From Methylobacterium hispanicum (GTDB lineage Bacteria > Pseudomonadota > Alphaproteobacteria > Rhizobiales > Beijerinckiaceae), in the NCBI RefSeq assembly GCF_022179285.1, contig NZ_BPQO01000047.1, positions 1 through 33,152 of the forward strand: a DNA stretch of 33,152 bases, read 5' to 3'. Below, piece after piece: positions 15,888 through 23,514 of the stretch. Position numbers and translations under genes: made by a program. Positions within the stretch are counted from its first letter, which is position 1. Each line of letters begins with the position of its first letter. The notes under the pieces are model-generated. The model searched no databases. It was given only the letters and a program-made list of their open reading frames with translations, and was not told the DNA's origin.

Positions 15888-17048
15888 ATGAGCCCGATCG
15901 ATCGCATCAAGACCTACGCCGACGCGTTGACCGCGCTGCGGCGCGACCTCCACGCCCATCCCGAACTCGGCTTCGAGGAGGTGCGGACCTCCGGGATCGT
16001 GGCGGACCTGCTGGAGGGCTACGGGATCGAGGTGCACCGGGGCATCGGCGGCACCGGCGTGGTCGGCGTGCTGAAAGGCCGGAGCGGCGGCGGCCGGCGC
16101 ATCGGGCTTCGCGCCGACATGGACGCCCTGCCGATCGAGGAGGAGACCAATCTCCCCTACCGCTCGACCTACCCCGGCAAGATGCACGCCTGCGGCCACG
16201 ACGGCCACACCACCATGCTGGTGGGCGCGGCGCGCTACCTCGCCGAGACCCGCGACTTCGACGGGACCGCGGTCTTCGTGTTCCAGCCGGCGGAAGAGGG
16301 ACGGGGCGGGGCCCGCGCCATGCTGGCCGACGGCCTGTTCGAGAAATTCCCCTGCGACGAGATCTACGGCCTGCACAACCAGCCGAGCGGCCCGCACGGC
16401 GCCATCGGCCTGCGCCCCGGCCCGATCATGGCGGCAGCCGACTTCTTCGACATCCGCGTGCAGGGCCGCGGCATCCACGCGGCGCAGCCCCACAAGGGCA
16501 TCGACCCGATCGTGATCATCACGGGCCTCGCCCAGGCGATGCAGTCGATCGTCTCGCGCAACGCCGACCCGCTGAAGTCGATCGTCGTCTCGATCACCCG
16601 GCTCAACGCCGGCTCGGCCTACAACGTCGTGCCCGAGAGCGCCGACATGGCCGGCACCATCCGGACCTTCGACCGGGAACTCAGGGCGCTGGCCTCCCGC
16701 CGCATCCGGGAGTTGGCGGCGGGCTTCGCGGCGGCCTACGGGGCCGAGATCACGGTCGAGATCCAGGACGTGTTCTCGGTTCTGGAGAACGCCCCCGCGC
16801 AGACGCAGGCCGCGGCCGAGATCGCCGCCGAGCTGTTCGGCGAGGCCCAGGTCAACACCAGCGCCCCGCCCCGCATGGGCAGCGAGGACTTCGCCGACAT
16901 GGCGCTCAAGGTGCCGGCCGCCTACGCCTGGCTCGGCTCGAACCCGGGCCCGGGCCTGCACAACGCGAGCTACGACTTCGACGACACGATCATCCCGATC
17001 GGCAGCGCCTACCTCGCCCGTCTGGTCGAGCGCCGCGCGACGGCCTAG
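15888..17048 (+). CDS. M20 family amidohydrolase (hippurate hydrolase / N-acyl amino acid deacylase type)
   Basis: A 386-residue metallopeptidase-fold hydrolase, normal length for M20D. It carries LRADMDALPIEEET, the metal-binding MHACGHDGHTTML (C102, H104), catalytic FQPAEEGRGGARAML (E136-E137), GLHNQPSGPHGAIGLRPG (H163) and MGSEDFADM. The smaller dimerisation domain (about 180-290) includes GRGIHAAQPHKGIDP. The family removes acyl groups from N-acyl amino acids such as hippurate or acetylated amino acids; the Cys ligand in ACGHDGH is typical of hippuricase-like enzymes. The exact substrate is not readable. It is co-transcribed with the FemAB-like gene and followed by a terminator-like hairpin. 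Confidence 0.92.
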   Translation: MSPIDRIKTYADALTALRRDLHAHPELGFEEVRTSGIVADLLEGYGIEVHRGIGGTGVVGVLKGRSGGGRRIGLRADMDALPIEEETNLPYRSTYPGKMHACGHDGHTTMLVGAARYLAETRDFDGTAVFVFQPAEEGRGGARAMLADGLFEKFPCDEIYGLHNQPSGPHGAIGLRPGPIMAAADFFDIRVQGRGIHAAQPHKGIDPIVIITGLAQAMQSIVSRNADPLKSIVVSITRLNAGSAYNVVPESADMAGTIRTFDRELRALASRRIRELAAGFAAAYGAEITVEIQDVFSVLENAPAQTQAAAEIAAELFGEAQVNTSAPPRMGSEDFADMALKVPAAYAWLGSNPGPGLHNASYDFDDTIIPIGSAYLARLVERRATA

Positions 17049-17055
17049 GGAACGG

Positions 17056-17076
17056 GGCGCCCCGCTCGGGGGCGCC
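17056..17076 (+). terminator. Terminator-like hairpin between amidohydrolase and glutathione peroxidase
   Basis: A perfect 8-bp stem (ggcgcccc / ggggcgcc) with a five-base loop, extendable by a G-T and a G-C pair, followed by a short tctt. It ends 15 bases before the peroxidase ATG, so it might also affect translation of that gene. Confidence 0.55.
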
Positions 17077-17091
17077 TCTTCCGGACCGCCC

Positions 17092-17574
17092 ATGACGACG
17101 ATCCACGCCTTCTCGCCGCGCGCCGCGGACGGCAGCCCGCACCCGCTCGCGCAGTATCGCGGGCGGCCCGTGCTCATCGTGAACACCGCCTCGAAATGCG
17201 GCTTCACCGGGCAGTATGCCGGGCTCGAGGCGCTCTGGCGGCGCCACCGGGACCAGGGGCTCGCGGTGCTGGCCTTCCCGTGCAACCAGTTCGGCGCGCA
17301 GGAGCCGGGCGACGCGGCCGAGATCGCGCAGTTCTGCACGCTCGGCTACGACGTGACCTTCCCGGTGCTGGCCAAGGTCCAGGTGAACGGGCCGGAGGCA
17401 GACCCGCTCTTCGTCCACCTCAAGCGCGAGCGGCCGGGCCTGCTCGGCACGGGCGCGATCAAGTGGAACTTCACCAAGTTCCTCTGCGACGGCGAGGGCC
17501 GGGTGATCGATCGCTACGCGCCGCAGACCAAGCCCGAGGCGCTGGAGGGGGCGATCGCCGCGGCGCTCGGCTGA
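17092..17574 (+). CDS. Glutathione peroxidase family (thioredoxin-dependent peroxidase type)
   Basis: A 160-residue cytoplasmic peroxidase. The peroxidatic Cys is C36 in NTASKCGFTGQY; the other catalytic residues are Q66 in FPCNQFG and W125-N126 in IKWNFTKF. C82 in FCTLGYDVTFPV occupies the position of the resolving Cys, which points to a thioredoxin-recycled enzyme rather than a strictly glutathione-dependent one. It reduces hydrogen peroxide and organic hydroperoxides. The last 61 bases overlap the 3' end of the convergent 2-hydroxyacid dehydrogenase gene. No strong Shine-Dalgarno sequence is visible, but the ATG gives the normal N-terminus for the family. Confidence 0.95.
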   Translation: MTTIHAFSPRAADGSPHPLAQYRGRPVLIVNTASKCGFTGQYAGLEALWRRHRDQGLAVLAFPCNQFGAQEPGDAAEIAQFCTLGYDVTFPVLAKVQVNGPEADPLFVHLKRERPGLLGTGAIKWNFTKFLCDGEGRVIDRYAPQTKPEALEGAIAAALG

Positions 17575-18563
17575 GAAGCACCGCCCTTCTCAGCCATACC
17601 CTCCGGATTCACCACCGTCGCCGGCCGCTCGCCGCGCAGGATCGCGAGCATCGCCTCGGCCGCGCCCAGCCCCATCGTGCGCAGGCTGGTGGCGGTGGTG
17701 CCGGCGACGTGCGGGGTGAGGAGCAGGTTCGGGCAGCCGCGCAGCCGGTGGTCCTCCGGCAGGGGCTGCTCGGCGAAGACGTCGAGCGCCGCGCCGCCGA
17801 TCCGGCCCGCCTCCAGCGCGTCGGCCAGCGCCTCGGCCTCCACGATGGGGCCGCGGGCGACGTTGATCAGCACCGCCCCGGGCCGCATCCGGCCGATCAG
17901 CGCGGCGCCCACGAGCCCCCGGGTCTCGGGGGTCAGCGGACAGGCGATCACCACCGCGTCGCTCTCCGCGAAGAGCCGCTCGACCGGCACCGACTCGACG
18001 AGGCCGTCGAGGTTGCGCGGCGTGCGCGCGGCGCCGAGCACCCGCATGCCGAAGCCGTGCCGGCCGATCCCCGCCACCGCCCGGCCGATCTCGCCCAGCC
18101 CCAGCACGCCGAGCGTGGTGCCGCCGATCTCCGGCAGGTCGCTCGCCAGCGTCTTGGCGGCGAGCCAGCCGTCCCGGCGCAGCGTCCGGTCGAGGTGGGC
18201 GAGGCGGCGGCGCAGGTCGAGCAGGGCCGCGAAGGCGTACTCGGCCACCGCCCGCGTGTTGCTGCCGGGCAGGTTCGCCACGGGTAGTCCGCGGGCGGTC
18301 GCCGTCGCCAGCGGCACGAAATCGAGCCCGACGCCGTGCCGGACGATGCCCCGCAGGCCGGGCGCGTGGTCGAGGATGTCGTCGGGCAGCTGCGCCCGCA
18401 CGATCATGCCGGAGGCCCCCTGAGCGAGGCGCCGCAGGGTGTCGGCGCCCGTGTCCGGCGCGGTCACGACACGGGCATGCGGCTCCAGACGGGCCACCGC
18501 CTCCGGATGGATCGGGTTCGTCAGCAGGACGAGCGGCTTGGCGTCGGCGTCGGCGTCGGTCAC
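17514..18563 (-). CDS. D-isomer-specific 2-hydroxyacid dehydrogenase
   Basis: A 349-residue NAD(P)-dependent dehydrogenase. The Rossmann motif is GLGEIG (155-160), and the catalytic triad is R237 (NVARGPIV), E265 (DVFAEQPLP) and H285 (TPHVAGTT). The family interconverts 2-keto acids and D-2-hydroxy acids (phosphoglycerate, glyoxylate/hydroxypyruvate and others); no feature identifies the substrate. GTG at 18563 was chosen because a ggag lies nine bases upstream; a TTG two codons earlier is too close to it. The natural family end is near NPEGM (about 320); the remaining 29 residues, low in complexity, are mostly encoded antisense to the peroxidase gene, suggesting loss of an original stop codon. 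Confidence 0.92.
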   Translation of the reverse strand: MTDADADAKPLVLLTNPIHPEAVARLEPHARVVTAPDTGADTLRRLAQGASGMIVRAQLPDDILDHAPGLRGIVRHGVGLDFVPLATATARGLPVANLPGSNTRAVAEYAFAALLDLRRRLAHLDRTLRRDGWLAAKTLASDLPEIGGTTLGVLGLGEIGRAVAGIGRHGFGMRVLGAARTPRNLDGLVESVPVERLFAESDAVVIACPLTPETRGLVGAALIGRMRPGAVLINVARGPIVEAEALADALEAGRIGGAALDVFAEQPLPEDHRLRGCPNLLLTPHVAGTTATSLRTMGLGAAEAMLAILRGERPATVVNPEGMAEKGGASQPSAAAIAPSSASGLVCGA

Positions 18564-18696
18564 CGGCAATCTCCGGGCGGGGCTTCGGCCGCGGTATGCC
18601 GGGATCGCGCCGCGCCGTCATACGCCGGGCTACGGCGGAGCGCGGCATTTCATCCGCCGCGCTTGATCCAGGTTAGCCGCGCGCAATCTCGGCGCT

Positions 18697-20169
18697 ATGC
18701 CCCGATCCGACAATTCTCCTGATCTTCTCGTCGCGCTGCATTTCCTCGGCGGCTCCGCCCGGACCTGGGAGCCGGTCGCCCGCCGGCTCGCCGGCACGGT
18801 GGGCTGCCTCGCCCTCGACCTCCCGGGCTTCGGCGCGGCGGCGGGGACGACGGGCTACGACGTCGCCGCCATGGCCGACCACGTCGCCGCCGCGATCCGG
18901 GCGGCGCGCCCGCGCCGCTTCGCGCTGGCCGGGCACAGCATGGGCGCCAAGGTGGCGCTGGCCCTGGCGCGCCGCTCCGAGGACGGCGACCCGGATCTCG
19001 CGGGCCTGAGCCATCTCGTCCTCGTGGCGGGCTCCCCGCCGAGCCCCGAGCCGATCGCGGAGGAGCGTCGCCGGGCGATGCTCGCCTGGATCGGGGCCGA
19101 CGCGGAGACGCGGGCGCGCGAGGCCCGCGCGTTCATCCGCCAGAATGTCGGCGCGCCGCTGGCGCCCGGGGACGAGGACGCGGCGACCGCCGACGTGCTG
19201 CGGGCCGCGCCGGACGCGTGGCGCGCCTGGCTCGAATCGGGCGCGAACGAGGATTGGGCCGCCCGCATCGGCGTCCTGCGCACGCCGGCGCTGATCCTGG
19301 CGGGCGGTGACGATGCCGATCTCGGCCCCGCCGGACAGGCCGCCCTCACGGCGCCCCACCTCGCCCACGCCCGCACGCGGGTCCTCGACGGCGCCGGCCA
19401 CCTGCTGCCGCTGGAACGGCCGGACGCCGTGGCGGCGGAGATCGCTGCCCACCTCGCCGCGGCAGCGCCCGCAGACCCCGCGCCGGCGCGGATCCCCGCG
19501 GATTACGCCGCGCTGATCGCCTCCGAGCGGGTCAACCCGCGCCTGCGGGCGGCCCTCGTCGAGCGCGCCGAGCCGGACGATCCGGCCTACGCCCCCGCCG
19601 CGCTCGACCCGGTCGCGCTGGCGCTGCTGCGCGCCGTGGTGGCCCGGGTGCTGCCCGAGGCCGGCTTCGACATCGCCGCCCGGCTCGACGCGCGTCTGGC
19701 GAGCGGTGCGGGCGACGGCTGGCGCTTCTCCCGCCTGCCGCCGGACGCCCACGCCTACCGCGCCGGCCTGCGCAGCCTCGACGCCGCCGCGCGGGCGGAG
19801 GGCGCGCCGTTCCTCGCCCGCGACGGAGCGGGCCGGGACGCGCTGCTGCGGGCGGCCCAGGAGGGCCGACTGGCGGTGCCCGAGACGGCGGACCCGCGCC
19901 TCGACGCGGAGCAGATGGTGCTGTGGTTCGAGGATCTGCGCGCCGACGCGGTGCGCACCTACCTCGCGCACCCGGCGACGCTCGCCCGCCTCGGATTCTC
20001 GGGGATCGGCGCCGGCGGCACCGGCACGCCCGACCCGGACGGGCTCGCCCGCAATCTTCCGGGCTTCGTCCGGACCGGGCGGAACGATCCCGAACCTTGG
20101 GAACCCGAACCTTGGGAACCTGAACCTTGGGAACCGGGACAGAGCGCTCCCGCGGAGGCGGTCCGATGA
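18697..20169 (+). CDS. Alpha/beta-hydrolase fused to gluconate 2-dehydrogenase subunit 3-like domain
   Basis: A 490-residue two-domain protein. Residues 8-255 are an alpha/beta-hydrolase with LHFLGGSARTWEP, nucleophile S81 in AGHSMGAKV, an acid in LAGGDDAD (205-206) and H235 in DGAGHLLPLE. Residues about 268-445 resemble the small subunit of gluconate 2-dehydrogenase, with LDPVALALLRAVVARVLPEAG, WFEDLRADAVRTYLAHP and LGFSGIGAGG. The tail has three EPWEP repeats (466-480). There is no twin-arginine or other signal peptide, although some small subunits carry one. The stop overlaps the start of the GMC oxidoreductase (ATGA), so the two are coupled and probably form a complex; the hydrolase might release the oxidase's substrate. 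That role is inference. The ribosome-binding site is weak. Confidence 0.82.
   Translation: MPRSDNSPDLLVALHFLGGSARTWEPVARRLAGTVGCLALDLPGFGAAAGTTGYDVAAMADHVAAAIRAARPRRFALAGHSMGAKVALALARRSEDGDPDLAGLSHLVLVAGSPPSPEPIAEERRRAMLAWIGADAETRAREARAFIRQNVGAPLAPGDEDAATADVLRAAPDAWRAWLESGANEDWAARIGVLRTPALILAGGDDADLGPAGQAALTAPHLAHARTRVLDGAGHLLPLERPDAVAAEIAAHLAAAAPADPAPARIPADYAALIASERVNPRLRAALVERAEPDDPAYAPAALDPVALALLRAVVARVLPEAGFDIAARLDARLASGAGDGWRFSRLPPDAHAYRAGLRSLDAAARAEGAPFLARDGAGRDALLRAAQEGRLAVPETADPRLDAEQMVLWFEDLRADAVRTYLAHPATLARLGFSGIGAGGTGTPDPDGLARNLPGFVRTGRNDPEPWEPEPWEPEPWEPGQSAPAEAVR
20090..20134 (+). repeat. Three tandem 15-bp repeats in the hydrolase fusion gene
   Basis: ccgaaccttgggaac is repeated three times without spacer (20090-20104, 20105-20119, 20120-20134, one mismatch in the third). 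Being a multiple of three, it encodes an EPWEP repeat in frame. Copy-number change would lengthen or shorten the linker without a frameshift. Confidence 0.9.
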
Positions 20170-21722
20170 ACCTCGACGGCATGCGGCACCACGCACTGAA
20201 CGAGGCCGTCGATGCGGTGGTGATCGGCACCGGGGCGGGCGGCGCGCCGGTTCTCGCGCGGCTCGCAGCCGCCGGCCTGAGGGTGGTCGCGCTGGAGGCA
20301 GGCCCGAACTTCGCGCCCGCCGCCTTCGCCTTCGACGAGACCTTGGCCGACGAGATCTACTGGACCGGGGAGCGCCTCAGCGGCGGCACCACGCCGGAAG
20401 CCTTCGGGGCCAACAACAGCGGCACCGGCGTCGGCGGCTCGACCCTGCACTGGGGCGCCTTCGTGCCCCGGCCCGACAGGCGCGACCTCGCGCTCCACAC
20501 CGAGACCGGCGAGGGCTGCGACTGGCCGGTCGGCCTCGACGAACTCGTCCCCTTCTACGAGCGGGTCGAGCGCTTCATCGGCGTCTCGGGGGCCGATCCC
20601 TATCCGTGGGATCCGGGCCGGCGCTACCCGCTGCCGCCGGTGCCGCGCAACGGCCCGGCGGAGATCATGGCGCTCGCCTGCGGGCAGCGCGGCCTGCGCG
20701 CCACGGACGCGCCGGCCGCGGTCGTCTCGCGTCCCTTCGCGCAGGAGGGCGGCCCCGAGCGCGAGGCCTGCATCAATTGCGGCTACTGCCACCAGGGCTG
20801 CCGCAACGGCGCCAAGGCCAGCATGGACGTGACCTACCTTCCCCTCGCGCTCCGCCACGGCGCCGAGATCCGGCCGGGCAGCGTCGCGCACGGGCTGGAG
20901 CGCGACGCCTCGGGCCGGGTCACGGCGGTGGTCTACCGGCGGGACGGGGTCGATCACCGCCAGCTCTGCGGGGCGGTCTTCCTCTGCGCGGGCGCCGTCG
21001 AGACGCCGCGCCTGCTGCTCAATCTGGGTCTCGCCAACGCGAGCGGCCAGGTCGGGCGCAACTACATGGGCCATGTCGCGACCCAGGTCTGGGGCAGCTT
21101 CCCCGACCCGATCCGGATGAACCGGGGCTACCCGTCCTCGCTGATCAGCGAGGACATGGTCCGGCCGCGGGACGCCGACTTCGCGGGCGGCTACCTCGTG
21201 CAGAGCCTCGGGGTGCAGCCCCTGACGCTCGCCAACGCGGTCGCCCGCACCCGCGGCCTCTGGGGACCGGCGCTCCACGCCTGCCTGGACGGCTACAACC
21301 ATCTGGCGGGCATCGGCATCAACGGCGAGACGCTGCCCTGCGACGAGAACCGGCTGACGCTCTCCGACGAGACCGACGCGCTGGGCTTGCGCAAGGCGCA
21401 GATCAGCTTCGGCTACAGCGAGAACGAGCGCCGCCTGAACGCCCACGCCACCGCCCTGATGCGCGACCTCTGGGAGGCGGCGGGCGCGCGCGACATCTGG
21501 GTGCTGGAGCGCGTCGCCCACACCCTCGGCACCTGCCGGATGGGCCGGAGCGGCGACGCGGCCGTGGTCGATCCCTACGGCCGCAGCTTCGACATCCCGA
21601 ACCTCTGGATCAGCGACGGCTCGACCTTCCCGAGCTCGCTCGCGGCGAATCCGGCGCTCACCATCATGGCGCTGGCGCTGCGGAGCGCGGAAGCGTTCCT
21701 GGAGCGGGCGCGGGACGGCTGA
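20166..21722 (+). CDS. GMC-family FAD-dependent oxidoreductase with four-cysteine motif
   Basis: A 518-residue flavoprotein of the gluconate/sorbitol dehydrogenase branch of GMC oxidoreductases. FAD binds at GTGAGG (21-26) and GTGVGGSTLHWGA. The catalytic pair is H452 (VAHTLGTCRMG) and N495 (AANPALTIM). A motif C-x2-C-x2-C-x3-C (C202, C205, C208, C212) lies between them; iron-sulfur clusters are known in relatives such as bacterial FAD-glucose dehydrogenase, so a cluster here is plausible. The ATG at 20166 overlaps the upstream stop; 13 extra codons from a TTG at 20127 are less likely. It probably oxidises an alcohol or sugar and passes electrons to the fused small-subunit domain; no cytochrome c subunit gene follows. 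Confidence 0.9.
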   Translation: MNLDGMRHHALNEAVDAVVIGTGAGGAPVLARLAAAGLRVVALEAGPNFAPAAFAFDETLADEIYWTGERLSGGTTPEAFGANNSGTGVGGSTLHWGAFVPRPDRRDLALHTETGEGCDWPVGLDELVPFYERVERFIGVSGADPYPWDPGRRYPLPPVPRNGPAEIMALACGQRGLRATDAPAAVVSRPFAQEGGPEREACINCGYCHQGCRNGAKASMDVTYLPLALRHGAEIRPGSVAHGLERDASGRVTAVVYRRDGVDHRQLCGAVFLCAGAVETPRLLLNLGLANASGQVGRNYMGHVATQVWGSFPDPIRMNRGYPSSLISEDMVRPRDADFAGGYLVQSLGVQPLTLANAVARTRGLWGPALHACLDGYNHLAGIGINGETLPCDENRLTLSDETDALGLRKAQISFGYSENERRLNAHATALMRDLWEAAGARDIWVLERVAHTLGTCRMGRSGDAAVVDPYGRSFDIPNLWISDGSTFPSSLAANPALTIMALALRSAEAFLERARDG

Positions 21723-21793
21723 TCCGGCAGCACGGTCGGGATGGCATCCTGGGCGGCCCTCCATCGGACCACAGACACCCCAAGACAAGACGC

Positions 21794-21951
21794 GGGTCCC
21801 CTCTCCCGTGCGGGAGAGGTCTGCTTTCGCAGAAAGCCGGGTGAGGGACCCGGAGCCATCAGGATCGAACGCTGCGGTTCCGCGGCAGCAGCTCGCCTTG
21901 TCTGGAGAGTTCTCATCCCTCACCCCAACCCTCTCCCGCACGGGAGAGGGA
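21794..21951. repeat. REP-like inverted repeat pair
   Basis: Two copies of a palindrome face each other. The left has cctctcccg, tg, cgggagagg (21800-21819), flanked by gggtccc (21794-21800) and gggaccc (21845-21851), with an inner hairpin gctttc/gaaagc (21823-21837). The right copy (21916-21951) has a similar ctctcccg, ca, cgggagag core in opposite orientation beside ccctcacccc. Near-identical elements are scattered in many proteobacterial genomes. It lies between the convergent ends of the GMC gene and the glycerophosphodiesterase, where it may also act as terminator. The remainder of 21723-21989 is non-coding. Confidence 0.75.
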
Positions 21952-21989
21952 GCGCGGCGCGGTTCCGGCCCGCGCAACCGGAAGCGATG

Positions 21990-22757
21990 TCAGGGCACGA
22001 AACCCTCGAACACCATCTGGTCGGCGTGGGCCTCGGCCCGGGCGCGCTGGTCGGGCGTCCGCACCGTCCAGGCCATCACCGGCAGGCGGCCGAGGAGGCG
22101 CCCGAGATAGGTGGCGGCACAGGGCAGGTCGTCGACGCGCCAGGACAGGAAGTCGGGCCGCGTCTCCTCCAGGTGCAGGAGGTTCGCGAGCGCCCGCCGC
22201 TCGCTCTCGGGCAGGGCGGCGTAGGCGGGGTCGTCCTGGCTCGACTCGGCCACGATGCCGCGCGGGATCCGCTCCGGCACGAGCGCGCGCAACGCCGCCA
22301 CCACGCGCGGGTCGAAGGACTTGAGCGCGAGCGGCCCGTCGTAGCCGGAGGCGACCTCGGCGACGCGCCGCGTCAGCGCGAGATCGCCGTCGAAGCGCGA
22401 CTTGATCTCGACGACGAGCGGCACGGCGCCCCCGATGGCGGCGAGGAAGGCGGGCAGGGGGGTGATGGTCTCGTCCGTCCCCGCGACCGCGAGGCGCGCC
22501 AGCTCCGCGGCCGTCAGGCTCGCCACCGGCTCGCTCCGCTCCGTCAGCCGCCCGAGGGCGAAGTCGTGGAACACCACGGCCTCGCCGTCGGCGGTCAGCT
22601 GCACGTCGCACTCGATCGCGAAGCCCCGCGCGACGGCCGCGCGGGCCGCCGCCAGCGTGTTCTCGGGGATGCCCGCGGCCCGGTCGTGCAGGCCCCGGTG
22701 GGCGATCGGCCGCGCGGTGAGCCAGCGGGGCGCTCCGGTCCCGGGAGGGGCCCGCAT
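21990..22757 (-). CDS. Glycerophosphodiester phosphodiesterase (UgpQ/GlpQ-like)
   Basis: A 255-residue GDPD-family protein with the full catalytic set: H20 in IAHRGLHD, E49 and D51 in IECDVQLTADGE, and H64 in VVFHDFALGRLT, plus LVVEIKSRFDGD. It has no signal peptide, so it resembles cytoplasmic UgpQ more than periplasmic GlpQ. It would hydrolyse glycerophosphodiesters to glycerol-3-phosphate and an alcohol, recycling phospholipid headgroups. Its ATG shares one base with the stop of the upstream RidA-like gene (TGATG), so the two are one translationally coupled operon. This gene pair is often seen in alphaproteobacteria, but a biochemical link between them is not established. Confidence 0.93.
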   Translation of the reverse strand: MRAPPGTGAPRWLTARPIAHRGLHDRAAGIPENTLAAARAAVARGFAIECDVQLTADGEAVVFHDFALGRLTERSEPVASLTAAELARLAVAGTDETITPLPAFLAAIGGAVPLVVEIKSRFDGDLALTRRVAEVASGYDGPLALKSFDPRVVAALRALVPERIPRGIVAESSQDDPAYAALPESERRALANLLHLEETRPDFLSWRVDDLPCAATYLGRLLGRLPVMAWTVRTPDQRARAEAHADQMVFEGFVP

Positions 22758-23230
22758 CAGCGCACCGCGAACATCGCCTCGACCTCGACCGCCGCGTCGA
22801 GGGGCAGTTCCGCGACGCCGACCGTCGAGCGGGCGTGGCGGCCGCGGTCGCCGAGCAGCTCCACCATCAGGTCGGAGGCGCCGTTCATGATCGGCGCCAG
22901 CCCCGCGAAGGTCGGCACGGCGTTGATGAAGCCGCCGAGCCGCACGCACTGATCGACCCCGTGGTCGAGGTCGCCCACCGCCGCCTCGAGCTGGGCCAGC
23001 ACGTTGAGCGCGCAGAGCCGGGCCGCCGCGATGCCCGCCTCGTTCGAGACCGTGTCGCCGAGCTTGCCCGTGTGCTCGGGCGCGAGCTTGCCGTCCGGGC
23101 CGAAGCAGATCTGGCCGGAGATCACCACGAGGTTGCCGGTGCGCACGAAGGGCACGTAGTTCGCCACGGGGGCTGCCGCCTTCGGCAGGGCGAGGCCGAG
23201 ATCCTTCAGCCGTTCCTTGATCGAGCTCAT
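22757..23230 (-). CDS. RidA/YjgF/UK114 family protein
   Basis: A 157-residue member of the longer (RutC-like) RidA subgroup. Landmarks are NYVPFVRTGNLVVISGQIC, GKLGDTVSNEAGIAAARLCALNVLAQL, VRLGGFINAVPTFAGLAPIMNGASDLMVELLGD cut into conserved blocks, and the closing LPLDAAVEVEAMFAV. RidA hydrolyses reactive enamine/imine intermediates released by PLP enzymes; this subgroup is less characterised. The ATG at 23230 follows ggaggg, and MSSIKERLKDLGL is a natural N-terminus. It is the first gene of the operon with the phosphodiesterase and is divergent from argD, a PLP enzyme, across a 284-base region full of inverted repeats. Confidence 0.93.
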   Translation of the reverse strand: MSSIKERLKDLGLALPKAAAPVANYVPFVRTGNLVVISGQICFGPDGKLAPEHTGKLGDTVSNEAGIAAARLCALNVLAQLEAAVGDLDHGVDQCVRLGGFINAVPTFAGLAPIMNGASDLMVELLGDRGRHARSTVGVAELPLDAAVEVEAMFAVR

Positions 23231-23325
23231 GCTGATTCCCTCCGTGACCAACCGTTCGGCGGGGTCTGAGCACAGGCCCGGCGCGGCGCGCAAGGGGGCC
23301 GAGGAACGCGGGTCGAGGCGGTGTT

Positions 23326-23350
23326 CCGGACGATCCCAAAAATCGTCCGG
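23326..23350. promoter_or_regulatory. Inverted repeat in the ridA-argD divergent region
   Basis: ccggacgat and atcgtccgg (perfect 9-bp arms) separated by cccaaaa. The dyad is 26 bases upstream of the likely argD minus-35 box and within the shared region for the ridA operon. It has the size of a typical repressor operator. Confidence 0.45.
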
Positions 23351-23366
23351 CATGGCTGGCAGGACC

Positions 23367-23403
23367 GTCAAATCATTGACAGGAGACCGCTGTTTCATAG
23401 TAA
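23367..23403 (+). promoter_or_regulatory. Probable argD promoter with dyad over the minus-35 box
   Basis: ttgaca at 23376-23381, a 16-base spacer, then tagtaa at 23398-23403. The minus-35 box is a perfect consensus hexamer in otherwise very GC-rich DNA. It overlaps a small dyad (gtcaa at 23367-23371, ttgac at 23376-23380), which could let a regulator block polymerase. The start of transcription would lie near 23410, about 105 bases before the argD ATG. Confidence 0.5.
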
Positions 23404-23411
23404 TCGCGCGC

Positions 23412-23437
23412 GTGCCGCCCCGGTGACGAGGCGGCAC
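23412..23437 (+). promoter_or_regulatory. Leader hairpin followed by a T-rich stretch (possible attenuator)
   Basis: A perfect 8-bp stem (gtgccgcc / ggcggcac) with a ten-base loop, followed by tttcattt. It looks like an intrinsic terminator but lies downstream of the predicted argD promoter in its 5' leader. It could stabilise the RNA 5' end or terminate conditionally. Confidence 0.45.
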
Positions 23438-23514
23438 TTTCATTTCCGGGCGGGTGCTGCGGGCCGTGGTGGCCCGTGGCCCGCCCCGCGCGCCGGACAC
23501 AGGAGCTGGGACCC

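Noticed and set aside
20127..20165. TTG start extending the GMC oxidoreductase by 13 codons
   Set aside because: ATG at 20166 overlaps the upstream stop in the common ATGA way and has a gcggagg just ahead.
23281..23345. EcfG-like promoter for the ridA operon (aacg with gttcc on the plus strand)
   Set aside because: Spacing is 14 bases, outside the 16-18 expected.
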